In this document: positions 33,078 through 43,802 of the stretch, piece after piece
How the letters are laid out: each line of letters opens with the position of its first letter
How positions within the stretch are numbered: the first letter of the stretch is position 1
Assembly: GCA_033557465.1 (NCBI GenBank)
Contig: CM066037.1
Coordinates: 203,793,156-203,857,155, forward strand
Length of the DNA stretch: 64,000 nt
Source of the DNA: Ichthyophis bannanicus
Taxonomy: Eukaryota; Chordata; Amphibia; Gymnophiona; Ichthyophiidae
Direction of reading: 5' to 3'
Notes under the pieces: model-generated
The model's input: only the letters and a program-made list of their open reading frames with translations
Told to the model about the DNA's origin: nothing
The model's database searches: none
Translations under genes and position numbers: made by a program

Positions 33078-33084
33078 GCCAAGG

Positions 33085-33963
33085 GGCAGGGACGTGGGCC
33101 CCATAGGCAGAAGGCCCCCAAGCCTCCAGCTCCTGCTCCCACTCAGCAGGGTGGGGTTTTTTGACTCCCAAGGCATAGCCTCTCCGTCTCTGCTGTCCCA
33201 TCCCTGTACAGGAGGTCGACTAGCCCTGTTTGCCCACCGGTGGCCACCCATTACAGGAGACAATTGGGTCTTAAGCATAGTCTACAAGGGCTACATGCTT
33301 CATTTTCATCAGTTGCCTCCTCCCTACTTTCCAGGAGAGCCTCCAAGGCCTCCTCCCCATACAGCCCTCCTACTGCAGGAGCTTCAGGGTCTGTTGCGAG
33401 ACAAGACGGTGGAGCCTGTGCCTCCCCACCTACAAGGACACGGTTGCTACTCCAGGTACTAACTAGTACCAAAGAGAACAGGGGACCTCAGGCCTATTCT
33501 CAATCTCAGAAATCTCAACAAGTTCTTAGAGAAGGAGAAGTTCAAGATGCTTATTCTTGGAACACTTCTGCCCTACCTCCAGCAGGGAGATTGGCTATGC
33601 TCTTCATTGTGGGAGGAAACCATTATCAGTACAGAGTGCTGCCATTTGGCCTCACCTCCGCTCCCAGGGTCTTTACCAAATGCCTGGCAGTGGTGGCGGC
33701 CTACTTAAGGAATCAGGGTATCTTTGTCTTCCCTTATCTGGACAACTGGCTCATCAGGGGTCAGACGTGCCAGGAGGCCAGGCAAGCAACCCTCCGAATG
33801 ATTTCTCTACTCCAACACCTGGGGTTTGTCGTAAACTTCGCAAAGTCCACTTTGCTCCCCTCCCAAAACTTGGAGTTCATAGGGGCAAGGCTAGACTCTC
33901 TGCAGGCAAAAGCTTTCTTGCCAGAGGACAGAGCCCAAAGACTGATAACCTTGGCAAACCAGT
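33085..33963 (+). pseudogene. DIRS-9 reverse transcriptase (catalytically dead)
   Basis: Recognisable as DIRS RT by GRLALFAHRWPPITGDNW, GDLRPILNLRNLNKFLEKEKF, LPFGLTSAPRVFTKCLAVVAA and the LEFIGARLDS thumb region. The segment with the first catalytic Asp (SLDLKDAY in DIRS-10) is deleted between WLCS and HYQYRVL. The usual YLDD reads YLDN (FPYLDNWLI). A stop also interrupts near 33461. DIRS-10 is inserted at the RT/RH junction. Confidence 0.8.
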
Positions 33964-34126
33964 ATCTCCAGGAAGAAGCAGGAATGAGTCTTCACATATG
34001 GGTACGTCGGTACCGATGGAGCCTGCGCGGGAACGCTCCCCAGCTTCCCAAAAAGGAAAGCTTTTGGGAGCATCCCACAGCGCCTGCGCGCTGCCTTCCC
34101 GCCTTTCCTAACCAACTCTCCTCAGT
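33964..34126. repeat. Left ITR of DIRS-10
   Basis: ATCTCCAGGAAGAAGCAGG, then ACGTCGGTACCGATGGAGCC and CCCAAAAAGGAAAGCTTTTG; complementary to 39371-39533. Confidence 0.9.
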
Positions 34127-34339
34127 TCTTCTTTGCCGCAGAGCCAGCAGGTCGAGCCCTGTCACCGCTGAAGAAGTTCTTTATTTTATTTTATTTCTTT
34201 GGTCGCGTGTCTGCCTACCCCGACTCCGGACCGGTACCGCCGGTCTTTTCTTTCTTTCTTAAAAAAAAAAAAAAAAAATTTTCCTCACTTGTTGTATTTT
34301 TCTTCTTAAGGCCTCAGGGCCCACAAGAAAATTTCCCTC

Positions 34340-36192
34340 ATGGAAAAACCAACCTCCGGGTTCAAAAAATGCACTAAGTGTAGCGGTACTATTTCTGTTA
34401 CAGATACCCATGAATGGTGTCTTAAATGTTTGGTTCCTGAACACTCCATTCCGGATTGTCCGTCCTCCCTAATGTCTAAACGGGTGTTACAGAACCGAGC
34501 AGCTAAGCTCCATGTGCTGTTTCCCGCTGAGGCACCGGCAGTAGCATCGACATCTTCAAGGTCTTCTTCTCCTGAAGGATCTCAGGTAACCAAACATAAA
34601 CCTAGCAGGTCCTCGAAGGGTTGATCTCCCTCTAAGCATCGAGATGCCTCCGGGCTTGCCCTCGAGGATCCTGCACCAGCCAAACAACCCCGGTGGGAAG
34701 CTCCGGCTTCCAAAGCTCCTCCTATGGGGTTACAGGTTGACATCGATGGCACGGCCTCGACCGATCACCTGTTAGAATGCTCTGGGGTTACCGGCACAAT
34801 CTACTGGTACCGATCTCCAGGCATTCATGGCGTCGATGGATCAGAATGTTCTGTCCATGCAGCAGGCTATTTCAGCCTTCATTCAAGCTGCGACGCCGGC
34901 GGTACCGCAACGAGCTCCGTTGTTGGTATCGGCTCTGGTACCGGCCCCAGCGTCGATGCCGGTATCGACTGCATCGACATAGACCAGGATACCGACTGCT
35001 GCAGTTCCTTGTCCAGGGCTACTTCTCGGTACCGATCCGGTACCAGGGACGCCCGATGTCGATACCGCTCGATACGCGTATCGAGCGTTAGAAGAGCACC
35101 CTGACAGGCGATACTTCGATTCCTCTGATGATTCTGATACATCAGATGAGTCTCCTGAAGTATCCATAGCCCTTCCTGAGGAGCCTTCTTCTCCAAAAAG
35201 AAGAATGTCTGTCTCCTCCAGAGGACTTGTCCTTTCAAGACTTCATAAGAGAAGTAGCTAAAGGACTCTCTATTTCAGTAACCTCTGAATCAGAGCCTAG
35301 AGCAAAAAAATTAGATATTTTAGGATACTCTAAGGCTCCTAAGGAGGCAGTCACCTTACCAATTCATGAGATTCTTCATGAACACATGATTGATTTATGG
35401 GAGACTCCTCTCACTCTCTCTCCTCATTCTCGCAGGTTAGACACTATGTATCGTGTCCCTCCTTGTCCTGGGTTCCAGAAAACTCAGCTTCCTCACCATT
35501 CCATTGTGGTGCAGTCAGCTATGAAGAGGATAAAGAGTACAAAGAGACATTCTTCTGCTCCTCCAGGAAGAGAATGCAGGACCTTGGATGCTTTTGGTAG
35601 GAAACTTTTCCAGGCCAGTATGCTTATTGCCAGAATCAACTCATATAGCCTTTATATGGGTATGTTTCTGAAAGAAGTGGCAGAAAAGCTGCACACTTTC
35701 CTCCCTTTTATTCCAGAAGATAAAAGGGAAGAATTCCGCATGTGGCTTAAGCATACTCAAGACATCTCCAAGTTTTCAAACAGGGCAGCCTTTGACTCCT
35801 TTGAAGGTGACAGCAGAGCCTCAGGCATTGCCATAGCTGCTCGCAGAATTGCTTGGCTCCAGACTTCTGTTTTAGAACCCTGGGTTCAAGATGGCTTAGG
35901 AAATCTTCCCTGTACAGGTGAAAATCTATTTGGCAAAGAGTGGAAAATTAAAGCCACTCAAATGGATGCAGAGAATTCTGCTCTGGATAGGCTTTCAAGG
36001 TGTACCTCCATTCCTGCCAAGAAAAAGACTTTTAAAAAGTCTTTTTTCAAAAAGGGCAGGTTTCCTTCCACTTCTGGCCAACAATCTTCTACAGGTCGCT
36101 TTACCGCTAAGCGTCAGCAACCTAAGCAGGCCAGGCCTAAGTCTACAGGGGCTGCTGTAACTCAGCAGTCCCAACCCCCTCAGGGGTTTTGA
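34340..36192 (+). pseudogene. DIRS-10 gag (one stop, one frameshift)
   Basis: ATG at 34340. The cysteine motif is KKCTKCSG ... WCLKCLVPEH. TGA at 34622-34624 stands where the relatives have Arg. A 4-nt insertion near 35212, relative to the MSPPEDMSFQDF wording of the other copies, shifts the frame. From 35227 the core is open to TGA 36190-36192: FQDFIREVAKGLSISV, EPRAKKLDIL, FQKTQLPHHSIVVQSAMKRIKS, a CTGENLFGKEW block and a Lys/Gln-rich tail. RT begins 4 bases after the stop in the +1 frame. Confidence 0.86.
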
Positions 36193-36196
36193 CTCG

Positions 36197-38089
36197 ATGC
36201 TAGAGAACTTAGCCTTTCTGGCTTTAACACAGCCAGCACCTCTCACCATTCCAGGAAGGTTAGCTCATTTTGCTCCCAGATGGGAGCAAATCACATCAGA
36301 GCAGTGGACCCTCTCCATCACAAGAGAGGGCTACAAACTTCATTTCTCAGACCTTCCTCCCCACACCATGGTGAGACACTTCAATTCTCCCACATCTCTT
36401 CTCGACCTTTTAGGTCAGGAGATAACTACCCTTCTTGCCCAAGGGGCAATTGAAGAAGTTCCTCTTCTTCAGCAAGGGTCAGGGTTCTACTCCCCCTATT
36501 TTCTCATTCCAAAGAAGACAGGGGGATACAGACCCATTCTAGATCTCAGAGAATTGAACAAATTTCTATGCAAGGAGAAGTTCAAGATGCTTTCTCTGGG
36601 CACTCTCCTTCCATACCTTCAAAGTCTGGATTGGCTTTGTTCTCTGGATCTCAAGGATGCGTACACACATGTTCTCATCCATCCATCTCACAGAAGATTC
36701 CTGCGTTTTCTTTTCCAAGGAAAACATTACCAATACAGAGTGCTTCCTTTCGGTCTGGCCTCTGCTCCAAGAGTGTTCACCAAATGCATGGCAGTAGTAG
36801 CTGCATTTCTACGCACTCTGGGAATATTTGTCTTCCCATACCTGGACGACTGGCTCATCCGAGCTCCATCTCAGTCAGAGGCCCAGATTTCCCTGGACCG
36901 CACAAGGCGCATTCTGCAGTATCTGGGACTGGTGGTAAACCTCCCAAAGTCCCAGCTCATCCCTACTCAGTCCCTGGAATTCATAGGGGCCTGGTTGGAT
37001 ACCACCACTGCAAGGGCCTACCTTCCTCAGGCCCGTTGACAACGTCTAGTGCAGCTAGCCTCCCAGATTCAGTCAAAGAGCCACTTAACTGCCAGGGAGA
37101 TGCTACAACTGCTGGGCCACATGGCTTCCACAGTACATGTGGTACCCTATGCTCGCCTACACATGAGAGCAGCTCAATGGACTTTGTCCACCCAGTGGAC
37201 TCAAGCTTCAGGAGCTCTCTCAGACCAAATAGGAACCTCCAAACGTCTCTTTTGGTCTCTCCAATGGTGGATGTCCACTCAAAATCTGTTGCTGGGGTCC
37301 CCCTTCCTACAGTTGTTGCCCCAAGCAACCCTCACAACAGATGCCTCCCAAACAGGACCTCTCCACTCAAGGCACTTGGTCCCCTCAGGAGACCATATCA
37401 ACCACTTGGAGCTTTGAGCAGTTTTTCTAGCTCTCAAGGTCTTCCATACCCTCCTCAGCTACAAGACAGTCCTCATCCATACGGACAATCAAGTAGCTAT
37501 GTTTTATATAAACAAGCAAGGAGGAACTGGCTCTCTGTCGCTTTGCAACGAAGCTCTAAGATTGTGGGCCTTCGCCAGAGAGCATCAAATCCATCTCCTG
37601 GCAGTATATCTCCCAGGAATCCATAACTCTTGGGCAGACAGACTCAGTCGAGTTCTGCTTCCACACGAATGGTCCCTGCACATGGATCAGGTTCTCAGAA
37701 TCTTTCAAGAATGGGGAACCCCGAACATAGACCTCTTTGCAAGTCCGTGGAATGCCAAACTTCCCCGATTCTGTTCCATTATTCCGTGTCAGGGGGTTCA
37801 GGCCAAGGATGCCTTCCTCCTTCATTGGGGTCAGGGCTTCCTGTATGCCTTTCCACCCATTCCCTTGATTCCCAAGACTCTGTTCAAACTCCAGAGGGAT
37901 CAAGGATCTATGATCCTCATAGCTCCACGCTGGCCACGCCAAGTGTGGTACCCTCTGCTTCTGCATCTCTCCCAAGCCCCCTCCCTGGACTTGGGAGCTG
38001 CTCCAGACCTGCTGTCTCAGGAAGAAGGGACTTTGTGGCACCCAAACCCCAAGTCCCTTCACCTCAGAGCTTGGTTACTGAAGGCCTAG
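36197..38089 (+). pseudogene. DIRS-10 RT-RNase H-MT polyprotein (nearly intact)
   Basis: Frame 2, ATG at 36197. RT: GGYRPILDLRELNKFL, catalytic SLDLKDAYTHV, RVLPFGLASAPRVFTK, catalytic FPYLDDWLI. A TGA at 37037-37039 follows the thumb (probably from CGA). RNase H: LTTDAS, a small deletion at about 37345-37420 that damages the LLELRA segment, and TDNQVAMFYINKQ. MT-like block: DLFASPWNAKLPRFCS, DAFLLHWGQGFLYAFPPIPLIPKTLFK, PRWPRQVWYPLL. The protein would copy the RNA into cDNA and remove the RNA. The MT activity is not proven in these elements. Confidence 0.86.
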
Positions 38090-39076
38090 ACCTTCAAGAC
38101 TTGAATCTTTCTCAGCAGGTGAAGGATATCCTCCATGCTTCCAGGAAACCTTCCACCAGGCGTTCCTATGCTTTTAAGTGGAAAAGATTTTCCATTTGGT
38201 GTGCTGAAAAGGGTCTTGACCCTCTGGCACTACCTTTAACTTCTTTGTTAGACTATCTCCTGCATCTCTCCAATGCAGGACTCAAGACAAATTCAGTAAG
38301 AGTCCATTTGAGTGCTATTGCAGCATCCCTTAAGCCCATCAATGGACAACCTATCTCCTCTCATCCTCTTATTTCAAGATTCATGAGAGGCCTAACTTTA
38401 ACTAAACCTCCCATTAGGCCTCCTCCAGTGGCATGGGACTTAAATTTGGTTCTTGGTCAGCTTATGAAGCCACCTTTTGAACCCTTAGCCACTACCTCCT
38501 TGAAATTTCTTTCCTGGAAGTTTATTTAGTGGCTAATTGCCTTATACAAGGTTCCATCATGACAAGGTAGTCCTTAAGACAAATCCACACTTTATGCCTA
38601 AAGTTGTCTCACCTTTTCATCTTAATCAAGAGGTATATTTACCTGTATTTTTTCCAGCTCCTCAAGCATCCAGTGCAGAGAGGAATCTTCATACTCTGGA
38701 TTGTAAAAGAGCTCTTGCTTTTTACTTACATAGGACACAGCAACATAGAAAGTCTTCCCAGCTTTTTGTTGCTTTTGATCCTTCTCACTTGGGACTTCCA
38801 GTCTCTAAGAGAACACTGTCCACTTGGATTGCTCAGTGTATTTCTTTCGCCTACCAGAGTAAGAACCTTTCTCTGGAGAGCCATGTCACAGCTCATAATG
38901 TGAGGGCCATGGCCACCTCTATGGCTCATCTAAATTCTGTGTCCATCGACCAGATCTGTCGAGCAGCCACCTGGGCCTCTGTTCATACCTTCACAACCCA
39001 TTACTGCTTGGACAAGGATTCCCGCCGGGATGCCTTGTTTGGTCAGGCTGTCCTCAGACACCTGTTCCATTCTTAA
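38068..39076 (+). pseudogene. DIRS-10 tyrosine recombinase (deletion at first catalytic box)
   Basis: Frame 1, i.e. -1 relative to RT-RH-MT. N-terminal binding region: LNLSQQVKDILHASRKPSTRRSY and FKWKRFSIWC. A deletion near 38521-38536 removes the segment with the catalytic Arg box and shifts the frame. Downstream, HNVRAMATSMAH (HxxR) and HYCLDK (Tyr nucleophile) are intact, with TAA at 39074-39076. The YR frame is open upstream almost continuously from 36568, overlapping RT-RH-MT, with one stop at about 37624-37626. Confidence 0.86.
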
Positions 39077-39189
39077 ACAACTCCTACCCTCCTTCCCTGG
39101 ATGGATGCCTGAGATCCATAGGCGGATGCAGACCCCTTTCAGGGTCTCATATCCTTGGGGATCTCCCAGGCATCTCAGCTAGGGAGTCC

Positions 39190-39286
39190 CCATATGTGAA
39201 GACTCATTCCTGCTTGTTCCTGGAGATAGTACAGTTACTTACCTGTAACAGGTGATCTCTGGGAACAGCAGAAATAAGTCTTCACA
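39190..39286. repeat. ICR of DIRS-10
   Basis: CATTCCTGCTTGTTCCTGGA (left-end complement), ACCTGTAACAGGT, then TCTCTGGGAACAGCAGAAAT (right-end complement). Confidence 0.88.
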
Positions 39287-39370
39287 ACCCACCCACCTCC
39301 CCTAGGAGTTGTATCTCTTTTCTATCTTTCCTTTCCTCTCTTTGTCTATTGTCTCAGCTTTAAACTCGAA

Positions 39371-39561
39371 CTGAGGAGAGTTGGTTAGGAAAGGCGGGAA
39401 GGCATCGCGCAGGCGCTGTGGGATGCTCCCAAAAGCTTTCCTTTTTGGGAAGCTGGGGAGTGTTCCCACGCAGGCTCCGTCGGTACCGACGTACCCATAT
39501 GTGAAGACTTATTCCTGCTGTTCCCAGAGATCACCTGTTACAGGTAAGTAACTGTGCTTTC
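39371..39561. repeat. Right ITR of DIRS-10 with outer extension
   Basis: Complement of 33964-34126, then ACCTGTTACAGGT (39533-39545) and GTAAGTAACTGTGC. DIRS-9 RT/RH sequence resumes at about 39562. Confidence 0.9.
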
Positions 39562-40607
39562 TCAGCAGGTCACTGGTCTCCGCCAGGCTCTGCCTGAGGC
39601 TTCTTGGCCACATGGCTTCCACAGTACATGTGACTCCCAATGCCAGGCTTCATATGAGGCCTGCGCAATGGTGCCTCAGAACTCAGTGGTCACAGGCCAC
39701 AGGGAGCCTCAGCGACAGAGTAAGGGTGTCCAGACCATTCCTGCACTCCCTACCTTGGTGGCTGCATCCCCCCAACTTACTGAAAGGGATGCCTTTTCAG
39801 CCACCTGGGTTCACAGTGGTGTTGACCACCGATGCCTCCCTGCAGGGCTGGAGAGCACAATGTCTGGGCAAGTATACCCAGGGCCTGTGGTCTCCCTGGG
39901 AGGCCAAGCAGCAGATCAATTTACTGGAACTGCGGGCTATTCGCTTAGCCCTCAAGACTTTCTCTCAAACCCTGGCCCACCAGTCTGTGTTAGTACAAAC
40001 AGACAATCAGGTAACCTTGTTTTATGTGAACAAACAGGGCGGCACTGGGTCCAGGCTCCTTTGTCAGGAGGCGCAGGACCTTTGCTTGTTTGCGCTCAAG
40101 CGCAACATGTTTCTCAGGGTGGTTTATCTTCCTGGCCAGGAAAATTACCTGGCAGACAGGTTGAGCAGGATTCTGCAGCCCCACGAATGGCAACTCCATC
40201 CCTTGGTGGTTCAGAAGATTTTCCTGAGATGGGGACTTCCATCCATAGATCTATTTGCCAGTCCCCTGAACAGACAGCTGCCCAGGTTCTGCTCCAGGCA
40301 ACCGCATCCTCTGCGGCTAGCAGCAGATGCTTTTCTGATTTCCTGGTCCCAGGGCCTCCTGTATGCGTTTCCTCCCACGCCTCTGGTGGCCCGAACCCTA
40401 TTCAAGATTCTACAGGACAAGGCCTTGGTCCTTCTGGTAGCCCCCAGGTGGCCGAGGCAACCTTGGTTCCCACTTCTGCTTCAACTGGCAGTGGACACTC
40501 CACTACCTCTGGGGTTGCAGCCTGACCGTCTCGCTCAGGACCAGGGCTCTCTAATGCACCCCAATCTCAAATCTCTTAATTTGATGCCCTGGAAGCTGCA
40601 AGGGTAG
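39562..40607 (+). CDS. DIRS-9 RNase H and methyltransferase-like domains (open frame)
   Basis: Open from ATG 39612 to TAG 40605-40607, but in the parent element this was the C-terminal part of the RT polyprotein, now cut off by DIRS-10. RNase H carboxylates: LTTDAS, LLELRAI and QTDNQVTLFY. MT-like block: DLFASPLNRQLPRFCS, DAFLISWSQGLLYAFPPTPL, PRWPRQPWFPLLL. No damage is seen in this part, in contrast to the deleted RT upstream. Expression is unlikely without the N-terminal part; ATG 39612 is internal. Confidence 0.82.
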
Positions 40608-41644
40608 TTTTGGCTCCCTGGGGCCTTCCCCAGGAAGTGGAGGAGGTCGTCCTGGCCTCTAGGAAGCAGTCCACTAGAAAAACCTATGCCCTGAAATGGA
40701 AGAGGTTTTCTGTGTGGTGTCAGCTGCGTACAGAAGATCCTTTCTCCTGTGCTGTACCAGTGGTGCTTCAGTACCTGCTGCACTTATCCATTCAGGGCCT
40801 TAAGTCCAATTCTGTTTGGGTCCACCTCTCAGCTCTAGAAGCTCACCACTCACTGGTGGAAGGACACCCTCTGTCGGTTCACCCCTTGGTGTCCTGGTTT
40901 CTCAGAGGTTTGCTCTTGCTCAAGCCTCCTGTCCGTCCTCCAGCCCCTGAGTGGGAGTTGAATGTGGTCTTGCAGCAGCAGACTCGCCCACCTCTTGAGC
41001 CGATGGCTATTTGTCCTCTCCGCTTCCTGTCCTGGAAGACGCTCTTCCTGGTAGCCCTAACCTTGGCCAGCCGAGTAAGTGAGCTTCAGGCACTGGTCTG
41101 TGACAAGCCTTACACTCACTTCTATAGGAACAGGGTAGTACTTAGGACTCATCCAAAGTTCCTTCCAAAGGTTGTCTCCTCTTTCCACCTCAACCAGGAG
41201 GTGGTTCTTCCAACATTCTTCCCTAGGCCTCATGCAAGCCAAGCTGAAGCAGTCCTGCATACCCTGTACTGTAGGAGGGCCTTATCCTTCTACCTTGATC
41301 GTATGCAGGGACATAGAAGGGCTACTCAGCTCTTCATATCTTTTGACCCTCATAATTTGGAGTTAGCTGTGTCCAAGCGTACCTTGTCCATTTGGGTGGC
41401 TGACTGTATCACCTGGGCTTACAAGACGGCTGACCTTCCCTTGCAGGGTCGGGTCACGGCCCATCGTGTCAGGGCAATGGCTGCCTCAGTAGCTCATCTC
41501 CGCTCTGTACCGTTGGCAGACATCTGCAGGGCTGCAACTTGGTCCTCAAGCCAGACTTTTGCGGCCCATTACTGCCTGGAGAGGGAGTCCCGTAGGGACA
41601 GTGCTTTTGGCCAGGCAGTACTCCGGAATCTCTTTGAGGTTTAG
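40580..41644 (+). CDS. DIRS-9 tyrosine recombinase (intact)
   Basis: The frame is open from 40580 to TAG 41642-41644. No ATG lies near the start; the conserved part begins near 40610, so initiation by coupling, frameshift or a non-ATG codon must be assumed. N-terminal binding region: SRKQSTRKTYALKWKRFSVWC. Catalytic residues all present: Arg in TLASRVSELQAL, HxxR in AHRVRAMAAS, Tyr in HYCLERES. Length after the conserved start is about 340 aa, the size of a full DIRS YR. It is the only recombinase here without visible damage and would act on the circular intermediate at the ITR junction. Confidence 0.87.
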   Translation, partial: FDALEAARVVLAPWGLPQEVEEVVLASRKQSTRKTYALKWKRFSVWCQLRTEDPFSCAVPVVLQYLLHLSIQGLKSNSVWVHLSALEAHHSLVEGHPLSVHPLVSWFLRGLLLLKPPVRPPAPEWELNVVLQQQTRPPLEPMAICPLRFLSWKTLFLVALTLASRVSELQALVCDKPYTHFYRNRVVLRTHPKFLPKVVSSFHLNQEVVLPTFFPRPHASQAEAVLHTLYCRRALSFYLDRMQGHRRATQLFISFDPHNLELAVSKRTLSIWVADCITWAYKTADLPLQGRVTAHRVRAMAASVAHLRSVPLADICRAATWSSSQTFAAHYCLERESRRDSAFGQAVLRNLFEV

Positions 41645-41779
41645 GCAACTCCTGCCCTCCAGCCTTCCGTTGGGCTACCGGTGGAGGTTCTTTCAGTGAA
41701 AAGCCTTTCTTTAATGCTGGGACTAGAGGGAGTTCTCTTGTTCAGCCTGGGTTCCTTGGTAGCCCAGAGCTAGGGAGTC

Positions 41780-41880
41780 ACCCATATGTGAGGACTGACT
41801 TCCAGCTTGGTCCTGGAGAAAGAATAGTTACTCACCTGTAACAGGTGTTCTCCAGGAGCAGCAAGAATCAGTCCTCACAA
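41780..41880. repeat. ICR of DIRS-9
   Basis: GACTTCCAGCTTGGTCCTGG (left-end complement), ACCTGTAACAGGTG, TTCTCCAGGAGCAGCAAGAA (right-end complement). Same logic as family A with a different sequence. Confidence 0.86.
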
Positions 41881-41962
41881 CCCTCCCTCCTCCCCTGGGA
41901 GTTGCAGTTGTACATAGTTTATTTTACATTTTTGTGTGCTGTTTTTTAGCTATGTCATTTGA

Positions 41963-42146
41963 CTGAGCAAGATGGCACCTTTAGGCGGGAAGGGGACCGC
42001 GCATGCGTGCAGTATTCCCAAAGGCTTTCATAGAAAGCTTGGGAAATGCTCCGCAAGGGCTCCATCGACTTCGATGTCACCCATATGTGAGGACTGATTC
42101 CTGCTGCTCCTGGAGAACACCTGTTACAGGTGAGTAACTACTCTTT
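41963..42146. repeat. Right ITR of DIRS-9
   Basis: Complement of 30617-30790, then ACCTGTTACAGGT (42119-42131) and GTGAGTAACTACTC. Confidence 0.87.
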
Positions 42147-43225
42147 TTGAATCCTCTGATGAGTCTGAAGACTCCGAAGACTTTGCCAATACAAGAGTAC
42201 TCCTCCCCGAGGATTCCTCTTCTCCTCAGCGCAGAATGTCTCTGCCAGAGGATATGTCCTTTCAGGACTTTATCCGTGATGTGGCCCGAGGCTTTTCCAT
42301 TACAGTAGCTCCTGAAAAAGAGCCTAGGGCAAACGAGTTGGAAATTCTCCAATACCCTAAGGCTCCCAAAGAGGCAGCTACTCTGCCTATTCATGAGATT
42401 TTACATGATTTTATGCTAAGGATGTGGGAAACACCTTTAACCACATCTCCTCATTCTCGAAGACTCAATACAATGTATCGGGTTCCACCTTGTCCTGGCT
42501 TTCAAAAAACTCAATTACCACACCATTCAATAGTGGTGGAATCAGCCATGAAAAGGATGAAAAGTGCAAAGAGACATGCATCCAATCCTTCAGATCGTGA
42601 ATGTAGGACTCTCGATGCCTTTGGGCGTCGATGCTTCCATGCTCTCAGCTAGGATCAGTTCCTATATCTTATATATGGAAATGTTTCTTAAAGAGGTCAC
42701 AGGAGACTTGGAGCTTATGAGCCCCCTTTTCCTGATGACAAAAGGCAAGACTATTTTACTCTAGTCAAACATGGTCAGGATGTTTCCAAGTTTGTAAATT
42801 GTGCAGCCTTTGACTGTTTTGAGTGCATAAGCAGAACCTCTGCTATTGCCATTGGTGCATGTCGGATTGCCTGGCTTCAGGCATCTGACTTGGAAATTTG
42901 GGTACAGGATAAATTAGTAAACATTCTTTGCACAGGAGAAAATCTCTTTGGTAAGAACTGGCAGGAGAAGGCTAATGAGATAGATGCTGACAATATCACC
43001 TTGGATAGATTGTCCAAATCTACAGCCGATCCTGCAAGGAAAAAATCCTCTAAGAAAACATTTTTCAATAAGAAAAAGAAGTTTTATCCTTCCTATACCC
43101 AACAGGGACACCGTCCAGGTCAGACCTCCCAAAAGGGACAACAGCAACAACCTAGACAACAAAAGAAGCTAAAAGCTGCAAAACCTCAGCCACTTCAGCA
43201 GGCTCGGCCTCCTCGGGGGCATTGA
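42147..43225 (+). pseudogene. DIRS-8 gag, C-terminal part after DIRS-9
   Basis: It continues the broken gag with an acidic ESSDESEDSED run, then MSFQDFIRDVARGFSI, EKEPRANELEILQYP and FQKTQLPHHSIVVESAMKRMKS. A frameshift near 42640 is followed by the core end, and the Lys/Gln-rich tail (FNKKKKFYPSY) runs to TGA 43223-43225. Confidence 0.83.
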
Positions 43226-43617
43226 CTCCTCTCTAGAGAACTTTGCCTTCCTGCTTCTGAACGGTCCAGAATCCTCGACCATCCCAGGCAGGTTATGTCA
43301 TTTTGCCCACAGATGGTACCAAATAACAGCAGAAAATTGGACTCTGTCCATTGTACGAGAGGGGTACAAGCTTCAGTTTCACAGCATGCCCCTTCCTAGA
43401 ATTGTAAGACAGTTCAATTCTCAGATCTCTCTCGACAGTCTTCTTAGGTCAAGAAGTCACAATGCTCCTTGCTCAAGGAGCAATAGAGGAAATACCCATT
43501 CCCCATCAAGGTACAGGATTCTACTCCCCCTACTTCCTTATTACAAATAAAACAGGGGGACACAGACCCAATTTAGACCCCAGAGAATTGAACAAATATT
43601 TGTTCCGAGAGAAGTTC
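43226..43617 (+). pseudogene. DIRS-8 RT, first part
   Basis: RT N-terminal linker and fingers region (GAIEEIPIPHQGTGFYSPYF, ELNKYLFREKF). It is cut by a LINE tail with 6-bp duplication AAGTTC (43612-43617 and 43803-43808). Confidence 0.78.
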
Positions 43618-43802
43618 CTATATCTCATATATATACTAAGTAGCCTGTACATAGTTACCCCATTTAGCCAAGTTGTAAACCCTGTTCCTTGTAAGTACAG
43701 TGCGGACGCCGCCTGCACTGTACAAATTTGTTCTAACTGTAAACCGAGCTGATTTTAAAGAGCGCGGTATAGAAAAACCTAAAATAAAAATAAATAAATA
43801 AT
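43618..43802 (+). repeat. LINE 3' tail inserted in DIRS-8 RT
   Basis: It ends GCGCGGTATAGAAAAACCTA followed by (AAAT)n. AAGTTC flanks both sides. It resembles the tail at 49132-49199. No coding. Confidence 0.75.

Larger units (their letters stand above)
33964..39561 (+). mobile_element. DIRS-10: complete DIRS element at the innermost level
   Basis: 5.6 kb with all parts in order: left ITR 33964-34126, gag 34340-36192, RT-RH-MT 36197-38089, YR 38068-39076, ICR 39190-39286, right ITR 39371-39561. By eye the inner parts of its two ITRs differ at only about five positions, so it is among the youngest copies. It nevertheless carries a stop and frameshift in gag, stops in RT/RH and a deletion in YR. 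Confidence 0.9.
30617..42146 (+). mobile_element. DIRS-9: family-B DIRS element inside DIRS-8 gag, containing DIRS-10
   Basis: It has its own ITR and ICR wording (CTCCAGGACCAAGCAGGAAG on the left; GAGGACTGATTCCTGCTGCT on the right). Order: left ITR, gag, RT (part deleted), RH-MT, YR, ICR 41780-41880, right ITR. The host gag reads through both flanks (GGAGGTATT on the left, TTGAATCCTCTGAT on the right). Without DIRS-10 it is about 5.9 kb. RH-MT and YR are open; RT is dead. Confidence 0.86.

Noticed and set aside
31000..33080. A host Arg/Ser-rich splicing-factor-like gene
   Set aside because: The RS-like wording is the linker of family-B gag, flanked by the gag cysteine motif and core.
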